From: CAG-273 sp051891195
Lineage (GTDB): Bacteria > Bacillota > Clostridia > TANB77 > CAG-508
NCBI GenBank assembly: GCA_051891195.1
Contig: JBJFEZ010000051.1
Span: forward strand, 1 to 5,823
DNA: 5,823 nt
Direction of reading: 5' to 3'
Shown: positions 1-4,811 of the stretch, piece by piece
Position numbering within the stretch: the first letter of the stretch is position 1
Layout: each line of letters starts with the position of its first letter
Notes under the pieces: model-generated
What the model was told of the DNA's origin: nothing
The model's input: only the letters and a program-made list of their open reading frames with translations
The model's database searches: none
Translations under genes and position numbers: made by a program

Positions 1-15
1 TTAATTTATTTTCAT
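1..15 (-). other. Four-codon ORF (MKIN-stop) with ribosome binding site
   Basis: The minus strand has AGGAG, 8 bases, then ATG AAA ATA AAT TAA ending at the first base of the window. Promoter and ribosome binding site look real, but the frame closes after four codons. It could be a leader ORF, the damaged start of a gene beyond the edge, or a chance ATG in the leader of a gene that begins outside the window. The sequence does not decide between these. Confidence 0.25.
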
Positions 16-45
16 TGTGGACACTCCTATTTTTTAGCTTGTTTA

Positions 46-74
46 ATTTTATAATATATTTTTATCTTTTTCAA
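46..74 (-). promoter_or_regulatory. Sigma-A-type promoter reading off the left edge
   Basis: On the minus strand TTGAAA (69-74) and TAAAAT (46-51) are separated by 17 bases, a good vegetative promoter. Transcription would start near 39 and run off the left end of the window. An AGGAG ribosome binding site (24-28) and an ATG (13-15) follow at normal spacing. It lies just past the spoVS terminator, so it marks a new transcription unit. Confidence 0.5.
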
Positions 75-85
75 TAATTAAATGC

Positions 86-120
86 AAAAAGCACAAAAAT
101 ATATTTCTATATTTCTGTGC
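86..120 (-). terminator. Rho-independent terminator of spoVS
   Basis: Arms 91-103 and 108-120 form a 13-bp hairpin around a 4-base loop; read as minus-strand RNA the one non-Watson-Crick position (96/115) is a G-U pair. The A-run at 86-90 becomes five U residues after the stem. It sits 23 bases beyond the spoVS stop codon and fits as its terminator. On the plus strand there is no U-tract, so it should act in one direction only. Confidence 0.85.
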
Positions 121-142
121 CCCCTATATATTAATTTTAAAA

Positions 143-406
143 TTATTTTCTTGATTCAACAATTAACTTAATACCTGTTCTGTCTTCCCCTTCAACTTCT
201 ACCTCTGCAAATGCAGGTATACAAACTAGGTCTACCCCTGCTGGTGCTACAAATCCTCTAGCTATTGCAATAGCCTTTACTGCTTGATTTAATGCTCCTG
301 CTCCAATTGCTTGCATTTCTGCTTTGCTTGATTCCTTTACCAACCCTGCTATTGCTCCTGCAACCGAGTTTGGATTTGACTTTGATGAGATTTTTAAAAC
401 TTCCAT
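143..406 (-). CDS. spoVS: Stage V sporulation protein S (SpoVS)
   Basis: This 87-residue protein matches SpoVS almost end to end, including MEVLKISSKSNPNSVAGAIA at the start, the central AIGAGALNQAVKAIAIARGF block and the C-terminal IKLIVE. The family is usually about 86 residues, so the gene is intact. SpoVS is a small Alba-like protein (known from family structures) required for late spore development in Bacillus subtilis, where mutants are blocked at stage V; its molecular role is not settled. The start is supported by AGGAGG five bases upstream. It follows ymdB on the same strand, as in the B. subtilis rny-ymdB-spoVS order, but has its own promoter and terminator, which suggests separate expression. 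No Sigma-H-type promoter was recognised. The gene is a strong marker that the organism belongs to a spore-forming Firmicute lineage. Confidence 0.97.
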   Translation of the reverse strand: MEVLKISSKSNPNSVAGAIAGLVKESSKAEMQAIGAGALNQAVKAIAIARGFVAPAGVDLVCIPAFAEVEVEGEDRTGIKLIVESRK

Positions 407-453
407 TTTTGCCTCCTATATTTTTTAATTTTTTTGTTTCGCGAACAATTATA

Positions 454-482
454 TTTATATTACATTTTTTAAAATTTGTCTA
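454..482 (-). promoter_or_regulatory. Promoter of spoVS
   Basis: On the minus strand TAGACA (477-482) and TATAAA (454-459, running into a further TATAAT-like stretch) are 17 bases apart. Transcription would start near 447. The start region overlaps the palindrome TTCGCGAA (438-445), which stands out in this AT-rich sequence and could be an operator. The hexamers are moderate matches and AT-rich DNA produces such pairs by chance. Confidence 0.45.
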
Positions 483-539
483 GTATTTTTTGGAAAAAAG
501 TGGAAATTTTTATCTATCTTTTTTTACATTTTTTGTCAT

Positions 540-1313
540 TTATTTTATGTTTATTCTTTCAATATTCACTACTCTACAGGTTTCGTCATTTATTTCAAAT
601 ACACAACCACAAAATATACATTCTCCTTCAGCCAATTTGTATCTTTCTGGAAGTGAAGTTACAAATCTTTTTACAGATTCTTCTATTCCCATTCCTATAA
701 CAGAGTTTATTGGACCTGTCATTCCTAAGTCTGTAACATATCCCATTCCTTTTTCAGTTATTTCTTCATCTGCAGTTTGTATATGAGTGTGTGTTCCAAC
801 TAATATATTAACTTTTCCATCTACAAAATGTTTCATAGCTATTTTTTCTGCTGTTGCTTCAGCGTGAAAGTCTATAATTATTAAATCCGCTTCTTTAGAT
901 ACTTTATTTATTAGCTCTTCTACTACAGTAAAAGGATTTTCAGATAATACACTCATTTCTGTTCTTCCTATTAAATTTATTACTGCTATATTTTTATTTT
1001 TACATTTATATATGCCATAACCCTTTCCTGCAACTCCCTTAGAATAATTTGCTGGTCTTATTAATTTAGGATGGTCTATAAATTGAAAAATATCCTTTTT
1101 AGCCCAAGTATGGTTTCCCATTGTAAAAGCATCTATATTTAATTTTAATAATTCATTCCAATTTTTTAAAGTAATGCCCATACCACCTGCAACATTTTCT
1201 GCATTTACTACCACAAAATCTATTTGTTTTTCTTCTCTTAACTTTGGTAATATTTGTTTTAATTTATCTAATCCATTTTCTCCTACTATATCTCCTACTG
1301 TTAATATTTTCAT
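540..1313 (-). CDS. ymdB: YmdB-family metallophosphoesterase (cyclic nucleotide phosphodiesterase)
   Basis: The protein (257 residues from the chosen start) belongs to the YmdB/TIGR00282 calcineurin-like phosphoesterases. All expected metal-site motifs are present: GDIVG with D8, NAENVAGG with E39 and N40, MGNHTW with N67 and H68, DFHAEAT with H150, and GTHTHIQTAD with H175 and H177. These positions coincide with those of the B. subtilis enzyme (264 residues), which hydrolyses 2',3'-cyclic nucleotides and influences the choice between motility and biofilm and RNA turnover. A longer reading starts three codons upstream (1322), but the family begins M-[KR]-I-L-x-x-GD, and AGGA lies 8 bases before the inner ATG, so 1313 is preferred. 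It is a cytosolic enzyme with no signal peptide. Its neighbour spoVS is the usual one; rny, which precedes ymdB in Bacillus, is absent here and a promoter lies directly upstream. Confidence 0.94.
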   Translation of the reverse strand: MKILTVGDIVGENGLDKLKQILPKLREEKQIDFVVVNAENVAGGMGITLKNWNELLKLNIDAFTMGNHTWAKKDIFQFIDHPKLIRPANYSKGVAGKGYGIYKCKNKNIAVINLIGRTEMSVLSENPFTVVEELINKVSKEADLIIIDFHAEATAEKIAMKHFVDGKVNILVGTHTHIQTADEEITEKGMGYVTDLGMTGPINSVIGMGIEESVKRFVTSLPERYKLAEGECIFCGCVFEINDETCRVVNIERINIK

Positions 1314-1344
1314 TTGCATCATCCTTTCTATTCTCTTCTAGTAT

Positions 1345-1374
1345 ATTATAAACGTACAACTTTGTTTTAGTCAA
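1345..1374 (-). promoter_or_regulatory. Strong sigma-A promoter of ymdB
   Basis: On the minus strand TTGACT (1369-1374) and a perfect TATAAT (1345-1350) are separated by 18 bases. Transcription would begin near 1338, leaving a short leader before the ymdB ribosome binding site. Confidence 0.8.
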
Positions 1375-1448
1375 TATAATTTTTTAATTGATATAATTAT
1401 ACTTTACAATAAAAAGATGATAATATAAAAAAATCTTAGCAATTTTTG

Positions 1449-1613
1449 CATTAGTAATATAATACTTTTTTAGAGCGTGGTTTCGTGGGGACCGACAAGG
1501 TAGAAACCGCTGAAGGATTGCACGGATAGCAACTTATTTTTGTGATAGCAATCCGATTGCGGTTTCTTCGCAGTTGGGGGTTGGAGCGATAAAAAAGTAT
1601 TATATTACTAATG
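1449..1613 (+). ncRNA. Unassigned structured RNA or small inverted-repeat element
   Basis: A perfect 24-bp inverted repeat (1449-1472 with 1590-1613), almost all A and T, encloses a 117-base core much richer in G and C than its surroundings. The core folds into a 9-bp helix (1502-1510 with 1559-1567) and a 7-bp helix (1515-1521 with 1548-1554) capped by a long loop. The 5' strand of the 9-bp helix can instead pair with 1477-1484 in an 8-bp hairpin (7 Watson-Crick pairs plus one G-U), so two folds compete. A possible extended -10 element (TGATAATAT, 1418-1426) lies upstream on the plus strand, and the left arm itself holds a TATAAT (1458-1463). There is no credible ORF. The size and long closing stem recall 6S-like or other clostridial structured RNAs (for example raiA-type), but no family motif was recognised. 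A MITE-like element cannot be excluded. The strand is a guess. Confidence 0.5.
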
Positions 1614-1652
1614 TTATAAGAATTATAATTTTTAACATTATCTGTTATTTAA

Positions 1653-1680
1653 TTGACTTTTTTATTTTATCAGGTATAAT
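1653..1680 (+). promoter_or_regulatory. Promoter of the tRNA-Leu / HD / RluA unit
   Basis: TTGACT (1653-1658) and a perfect TATAAT (1675-1680) are separated by 16 bases, placing the start near 1687, about nine bases before the tRNA. No terminator follows the tRNA, so the same promoter probably serves the two protein genes downstream. Confidence 0.8.
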
Positions 1681-1695
1681 AATTATATTACTTAT

Positions 1696-1781
1696 GCGAA
1701 TATGCTGGAACTGGCAGACAGGCACGTTTGAGGGGCGTGTGCTAAATTAGCGTGTGGGTTCAAGTCCCACTATTCGCACCA
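1696..1781 (+). tRNA. tRNA-Leu (anticodon GAG)
   Basis: The 86-base gene forms a complete cloverleaf of class II type. The acceptor stem is GCGAATA with TATTCGC, the D stem is CTG/CAG, and the anticodon stem CACGT/GCGTG (one G-U pair) holds a loop with GAG. A long variable arm GCTA/TAGC and a T arm GTGGG/CCCAC around TTCAAGT follow. The discriminator is A and the CCA end is encoded. Long variable arm, A discriminator and GAG anticodon identify a leucine tRNA reading CUU and CUC. It lies 24 bases before the HD-domain gene without a terminator in between, so the 3' end would have to be cut from a longer transcript. Confidence 0.97.
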
Positions 1782-1805
1782 TTTAAATTTTAGGGGGAAT
1801 ATATA

Positions 1806-2375
1806 ATGAAAGAAGAATTTTTATTATTGTTGCAATCTGTTCAAAGAGACGGTATGGACAAGTTAATTTCATATTTAGAAAAAACTGACTTTTTTAAAGC
1901 TCCTGCTAGCACTAGATTTCACGGAAATTATGAAGGAGGATTATTAGAGCATAGTTTAAATGTTTATCATTTATTAAAAAATAAACTAGCACAAAAGCCA
2001 TATAGCGATATTATTAACGTATCTGAAGAAACCATAATATTAATTACTCTACTTCACGATTTTTGTAAGGCTAATTATTATACTGTAGATTATCGTAATA
2101 AAAAGAATGAATACGGAGTTTGGGTAAAAGAGCCATATTATACTGTTAATGATACTATTCCATATGGTCACGGTGAAAAATCTGTAATGATGATTACTAA
2201 ATTTATAGATTTAACTTTAGAAGAAATGTATTGCATTCGTTGGCATATGGGATTTTCAGAACCTAAAGAATTATATAATACTTTAAGCATTGTTTTTGAA
2301 AAATATCCTTTAGCCTTAGCTTTACACGAAGCAGATTTAGAGGCTACTTATTTAATAGAATCTAGAAAGAAGTAA
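1806..2375 (+). CDS. HD-domain protein, probable metal-dependent phosphohydrolase
   Basis: The 189-residue product shows the HD-superfamily pattern: H49 in GGLLEHSLNVY, the H84-D85 pair in LLHDFCKAN, H122 in PYGHGEKS, H147 in RWHMG, and D177 in the HEADLEATY helix. These would bind one or two metal ions, and the family hydrolyses phosphate esters of nucleotides or related substrates. Standalone HD proteins of this size are common in clostridia and their phages, and the substrate cannot be told from sequence. The start is supported by AGGGGGA about seven bases upstream. It follows the tRNA-Leu gene by 24 bases and precedes the pseudouridine synthase gene by 5 bases, so the three are probably co-transcribed. 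No signal peptide or membrane segment is present. The HD assignment is firm, the activity is inferred. Confidence 0.82.
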   Translation: MKEEFLLLLQSVQRDGMDKLISYLEKTDFFKAPASTRFHGNYEGGLLEHSLNVYHLLKNKLAQKPYSDIINVSEETIILITLLHDFCKANYYTVDYRNKKNEYGVWVKEPYYTVNDTIPYGHGEKSVMMITKFIDLTLEEMYCIRWHMGFSEPKELYNTLSIVFEKYPLALALHEADLEATYLIESRKK

Positions 2376-2380
2376 TTTGT

Positions 2381-3262
2381 ATGCTTTTAAAATATATTGT
2401 TACAAATTTAAGTGAATATAAAACATTAAAAGAAGTCTTGAAGGCAGAATTTAATATGTCTGATAGACTTTTGTTAAAATTAAAAAAATTACAAAAAATT
2501 TATTTAAATGGTAAATTTACTTATATAACACATTCTATTAAACCAAATGATATTATTGAATGTTATTTAGATGATGAAGAAGATAATTCTAATATTGTTG
2601 CTACCCAAATGCAACTTAATATTATATATGAAGATGAAGCCTTTTTAATAATTAATAAACCTGCAGGAATTCCTGTACATCCTTCTATGGAACATTATAC
2701 AGATAGCTTATCTAATGGTGTTAAATTTTATTTTAACAAAATTAATCTAAAAAAGAAAATTAGACCAGTTAACCGTATAGATAAAGATACTTCTGGAATT
2801 GTTATATTTGCTAAAAATGAATATATTCAAGAATGTTTAGTAAAGCAAATGAAGTCTAATAATTTTGTAAAAAAATACATTGCTGTTGTTGAAGGACATC
2901 TAGATAAAAAAAGTGGCGTAATTAATGCCCCTATATCTAGAAAACGAGATAGTATTATTGAGCGCCAAATATCAGAAAATGGAGATACTGCAATTACTCA
3001 TTATACAGTTTTAAACAGTTCTTCTACATTTGATGTTGTGGAATGTATTTTAGAAACTGGTAGAACTCATCAAATTCGTGTACATTTTTCACATATTTGT
3101 CATCCATTATTAGGAGATACACTTTATGGCAATTCTTCTCCTTTTATAAATAGGCAAGCTCTACACGCATATAAAGTAGAGTTTATTCACCCCATTTCAA
3201 AAGAAAAGCTTGAATTTACAGCTACTATTCCTAATGATATTGAAAAACTGTTGTATAAATGA
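2381..3262 (+). CDS. RluA-family pseudouridine synthase
   Basis: The 293-residue protein has an S4-like RNA-binding segment at about residues 10-65, then the RluA/RluD catalytic domain. Typical blocks are IINKPAGIPVHPS (about 90-102), NRIDKDTSGI (131-140) with the presumed catalytic D134, GRTHQIRVH (227-235) and HPLLGDTLYG (241-250). Enzymes of this family turn specific uridines in 23S rRNA or tRNA into pseudouridine. Which site is modified cannot be read from the sequence, so no symbol is given. The catalytic motif has I where most family members have L (R-L-D), a mild change. The ribosome binding site is weak (AAGAAG) and overlaps the end of the HD-domain gene, five bases away, which suggests translational coupling. 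A terminator begins at the stop codon. Confidence 0.9.
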   Translation: MLLKYIVTNLSEYKTLKEVLKAEFNMSDRLLLKLKKLQKIYLNGKFTYITHSIKPNDIIECYLDDEEDNSNIVATQMQLNIIYEDEAFLIINKPAGIPVHPSMEHYTDSLSNGVKFYFNKINLKKKIRPVNRIDKDTSGIVIFAKNEYIQECLVKQMKSNNFVKKYIAVVEGHLDKKSGVINAPISRKRDSIIERQISENGDTAITHYTVLNSSSTFDVVECILETGRTHQIRVHFSHICHPLLGDTLYGNSSPFINRQALHAYKVEFIHPISKEKLEFTATIPNDIEKLLYK

Positions 3263-3292
3263 AAAAAGATAGGTGTTTTTCCTATCTTTTTT
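3262..3292. terminator. Bidirectional terminator between the RluA-family gene and rnpB
   Basis: A 12-bp hairpin pairs AAAAAAGATAGG (3262-3273) with CCTATCTTTTTT (3281-3292) around a 7-base loop. The paired A and T runs give a U-tract on both strands. It therefore ends the plus-strand operon and the minus-strand rnpB transcript, whose mature end is only a few bases away. Confidence 0.9.
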
Positions 3293-3297
3293 CGTTT

Positions 3298-3649
3298 ATA
3301 GTAGTAAATCTATAAGCCGGGTTCTGTCTGGGATAGTCATTTATCTACTACTTACATTGCTGTAAGTCTCTTGCCACCAAATTAGAAGATGACGAGTAGT
3401 CTTAGCCTTCTGTTTAGGTGTTGCTCCAGATGGGGTTTACACTGCCTAATATGTCACCATATTAGCGGTAGGCTCTTACCCTGCCTTTTCATCCTTACCC
3501 AACCTGAGTTAGGCGGTTATTTTCTGTTGCACTTTCCTTAAGATTTCTCTCACTGGACGTTATCCAGCATCATTACTCTATGGAGCCCGGACTTTCCTCG
3601 TACGCTGTTTTTCAACCTTGCTATACGCGACTATCCAATTTGCTACTAT
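3298..3649 (-). ncRNA. rnpB: RNase P RNA (bacterial type A)
   Basis: The minus strand carries the universal core of RNase P RNA: GAGGAAAGTCCGGGCTCC near the 5' end, AGTGCAACAGA, GGTAAGAG, a TAAACCCCATCTGGAGCAA stretch, and AGACAGAACCCGGCTTA near the 3' end. The ends pair as helix P1 (ATAGTAG at 3643-3649 with CTACTAT from 3298-3304, continuing through AAAT/ATTT), which fixes the limits to within a few bases and a length of about 350. The order of elements follows the E. coli-like type A layout, which fits Clostridia better than Bacilli. The RNA is the catalytic subunit that trims the 5' leaders of tRNAs. A consensus promoter lies at the correct distance upstream and the shared terminator downstream. 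Confidence 0.97.
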
Positions 3650-3652
3650 CTA

Positions 3653-3681
3653 ATTATACTACATTAAGCTAAAAAATTCAA
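3653..3681 (-). promoter_or_regulatory. Strong promoter of rnpB
   Basis: On the minus strand TTGAAT (3676-3681) and a perfect TATAAT (3653-3658) are 17 bases apart. The predicted start near 3646-3648 coincides with the first base pairs of helix P1 of RNase P RNA, so the RNA needs little or no 5' trimming. Confidence 0.88.
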
Positions 3682-3729
3682 TATATATAGGTTAATTATA
3701 TGAATCCAATTTTTCTTAAAACATTTTTT

Positions 3730-3762
3730 AATCCTGTATAGATTTCTATACAGGATTTTTTT
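3730..3762 (+). terminator. Hairpin terminator oriented on the plus strand, just beyond hfq
   Basis: AATCCTGTATAG (3730-3741) and its exact complement (3746-3757) form a 12-bp hairpin with a 4-base loop, followed on the plus strand by five further T residues. On the minus strand, the direction of hfq, the stem is preceded by A residues and followed by ATTAAAAAA-type sequence, so the U-tract is missing. The hairpin lies five bases past the hfq stop and may still protect or weakly terminate that mRNA, but its form indicates a plus-strand transcript. Confidence 0.75.
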
Positions 3763-3766
3763 GGGG

Positions 3767-3979
3767 TTATGCTAATTCAATTGTTGAAATATTGTGCTTG
3801 TAGAACAACTTGGGTACACTGCTCATAGAGTTCATAGTTTTTTCTTTTTGAGTCACAATTACAATTGTTGTTTCATCATACTCTTCCAAGATTCCGGTAA
3901 GTTGATAACCGTTATTGATGTATACTCTTACCTTCTTTCCTTTCCAATTTTCCAAGAATTTTTTTTCTACGTTGTACAT
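3767..3979 (-). CDS. hfq: Hfq-like RNA chaperone (divergent)
   Basis: The 70-residue protein is an Sm-fold Hfq. The Sm1 part has VRVYINNGYQLTGILEEYD (about 17-35), and the Sm2 part ends with the diagnostic FYKHNISTI (59-67), close to the YKHAIST of classical Hfq; K61 and H62 match the proximal RNA-binding pair. Hfq forms ring hexamers that help small RNAs meet their mRNA targets. Two things are unusual. The loop between D35 and Y60 is about ten residues longer than in E. coli Hfq. The N-terminal Q-D pair of the uridine-binding face appears as E5-K6. The C-terminal tail is almost absent, as in many Firmicutes. A ribosome binding site AAGGGG lies nine bases upstream of the ATG. In many clostridia hfq lies next to miaA; here it stands alone between rnpB and a broken gene, with its own promoter. 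Confidence 0.87.
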   Translation of the reverse strand: MYNVEKKFLENWKGKKVRVYINNGYQLTGILEEYDETTIVIVTQKEKTMNSMSSVPKLFYKHNISTIELA

Positions 3980-4006
3980 TTCCTTGTACCCCTTTTTTTA
4001 TTTATT

Positions 4007-4019
4007 AGGGCTATGCCCT
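4007..4019 (-). other. Small hairpin in the hfq leader
   Basis: AGGGC and GCCCT pair around a 3-base loop in the 5' untranslated region, about 28 bases before the hfq start. Its 5 bp in a very AT-rich leader might affect mRNA stability or translation; Hfq autoregulates its own mRNA in some bacteria. The element is short and may be chance. Confidence 0.3.
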
Positions 4020-4029
4020 TATATACTTT

Positions 4030-4058
4030 ATTATATCATACTTTACATAATATCGCAA
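4030..4058 (-). promoter_or_regulatory. Promoter of hfq
   Basis: On the minus strand TTGCGA (4053-4058) and a perfect TATAAT (4030-4035) are 17 bases apart. The start would be near 4023, giving a leader of about 44 bases. The promoter lies just downstream of the stop codon (4092-4094) of the broken gene. Confidence 0.8.
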
Positions 4059-4091
4059 ACTGTCGTTTTAACAAACGTCCCTAAAGCGACA

Positions 4092-4212
4092 TTATTCCCA
4101 AGAATCTGGTTGGTCTGCTATTTTTTGTATTTGGTCAACTGTGACTGCAGGGTCTAGACAAACTACGGGGCGCACCGCCAAATTGCCACCGCGAGATTCG
4201 CCGAAAGTGTTC
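4092..4212 (-). pseudogene. 3' end of an IS-interrupted gene: VRPVV-tail variable-type domain
   Basis: The minus strand is open from the IS end to a TAA at 4092-4094 and reads NTFGESRGGNLAVRPVVCLD, then a tail ending QPDSWE-stop. The RPVV-x-L ending resembles the close of DUF6273-like or C-type-lectin-like domains in gut Firmicute surface proteins (family recalled, not searched). It has no start codon or ribosome binding site of its own, so it is a remnant. The other part of the gene lies beyond the IS element at 5633-5823. The GC-rich tract 4166-4178 lies at the end of the adenine-poor zone, and the palindrome GTCTAGAC (4152-4159) follows it by 6 bases. Confidence 0.82.
4210..4212. repeat. 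Left copy of the IS target duplication (TTC)
   Basis: TTC here and at 5634-5636 flank the element. The imperfect pair GTTC/CTTC (4209-4212 and 5633-5636) suggests either a 3-bp duplication with one extra base at the right end, or a 4-bp duplication with one later change. IS3-family elements usually duplicate 3-4 bp. Both versions remove the same 1424 bases and restore the host frame. Confidence 0.6.
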
Positions 4213-4234
4213 TGAACCCCAAATCTTAGACACT
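4213..4234 (+). repeat. Left terminal inverted repeat of the IS element
   Basis: It begins TGAACCCC and continues AAATCTTAGACA; 19 of 22 positions match the inverted right end. It lies 26 bases before the orfA start codon, leaving very little room for a promoter inside the element. Confidence 0.88.
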
Positions 4235-4260
4235 AAAAAATGGAAATTAGGAGGTATTTA

Positions 4261-4761
4261 ATGTATAGTTATGAATTTAAAAAAGAAGTAATTAAATATG
4301 TTTTAGAAGTTGATTCTTCTCTCTATCATGCTCAAAAAAAATTTAATGTTAATAGAGAATCTATTAGAATGTGGCTTGAAAAATATAAAAACTTTGGTGA
4401 TTCAGGATTAAAGAAACAAAAAGAAAATCGTAAATATACTGGAAAATTTAAAGTTGATGTTATAGAATATATGCATAAACATAAATGTTCGTTAAAGAAG
4501 ACTTGTTTAATTTTTTTAATCCCCTCTACTGATATGATTAAAGAATGGAATCTAATTTATAATTTAGAAGGTCGTGAAGCCCTTCTGAAAGGAAATTATA
4601 TGAAGAGTTACCTTAAAAGAAAACAACATAAAGATGTAAAATCTAAATCTAAAGATGAATTAATTGAAGAAGTTGAAAAACTTAGAATGGAAAATGCTTA
4701 CTTAAAAAAATTACAAGCCTTAGTTCATATAAGAACAAAGCCGAACAATGTGAAAAAGTAA
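4261..4761 (+). CDS. IS3-family transposase OrfA (helix-turn-helix subunit)
   Basis: The 166-residue product starts MYSYEFKKEVIKYVLEVD and carries a helix-turn-helix typical of the family (about residues 15-45, with NRESIRMWLEKYKNFG). A second DNA-binding-type segment follows (about 55-95). The C-terminal coiled coil, KDELIEEVEKLRMENAYLKK, mediates multimerisation in IS150-type OrfA. An ATG at 4240 is in frame, but AGGAGG lies seven bases before 4261, so the inner start is chosen. The frame ends in GTG AAA AAG TAA. OrfA binds the terminal repeats and also forms the N-terminal part of the OrfAB transposase made by -1 frameshifting. Confidence 0.93.
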   Translation: MYSYEFKKEVIKYVLEVDSSLYHAQKKFNVNRESIRMWLEKYKNFGDSGLKKQKENRKYTGKFKVDVIEYMHKHKCSLKKTCLIFLIPSTDMIKEWNLIYNLEGREALLKGNYMKSYLKRKQHKDVKSKSKDELIEEVEKLRMENAYLKKLQALVHIRTKPNNVKK

Positions 4762-4811
4762 TTGCCATTAATGAACTAAGGCATGAATTTAAGTTTTCGG
4801 CTTTACTTAAA
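4753..4811 (+). promoter_or_regulatory. Programmed -1 frameshift region joining orfA to orfB
   Basis: The run AAAAAG (4753-4758) lies two codons before the orfA stop, and a shift to -1 there continues GAA AAA GTA ATT into orfB. It is one A shorter than the classical A-AAA-AAG heptamer. A second candidate, seven A residues at 4704-4710, is in the proper phase (TTA AAA AAA) and the -1 frame is open from there too. Possible downstream stimulators are TGCC/GGCA (4763-4766 with 4780-4783) and a 7-bp hairpin TTTAAGT/ACTTAAA (4788-4794 with 4805-4811). Frameshifting is known for the family; the exact site is inferred. Confidence 0.6.

Noticed and set aside
292..483. Plus-strand ORF opposite spoVS
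   Set aside because: Leucine-rich antisense shadow of the conserved spoVS frame with no ribosome binding site or family match.
476..786. Two overlapping plus-strand ORFs opposite the ymdB C terminus
   Set aside because: Low-complexity hydrophobic translations antisense to a well-conserved gene; no translation signals.
1314..1322. Longer ymdB start (three extra codons)
   Set aside because: The family begins at the inner M-K-I-L, and the AGGA ribosome binding site overlaps the upstream ATG.
1449..1613. Inverted repeat as a retron msr-msd or as a T-box leader
   Set aside because: No reverse transcriptase gene is adjacent, and the T-box sequence is absent; the closing stem alone is not enough.
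1449..1613. Inverted repeat as the DGR template repeat
   Set aside because: I found no stretch in it resembling the variable segment, and the core is not adenine-rich.
1611..1638. ATGTTA/TAACAT hairpin as a terminator of the structured element
   Set aside because: The stem is only 6 bp with a weak interior and no U-tract after it.
3794..4157. Plus-strand hydrophobic ORFs over hfq and its promoter
   Set aside because: Antisense to hfq and its leader; the phenylalanine- and leucine-rich composition follows from reading A-rich DNA backwards.
4240..4260. Longer orfA start at 4240
   Set aside because: The AGGAGG ribosome binding site lies inside this extension, at correct distance from 4261.
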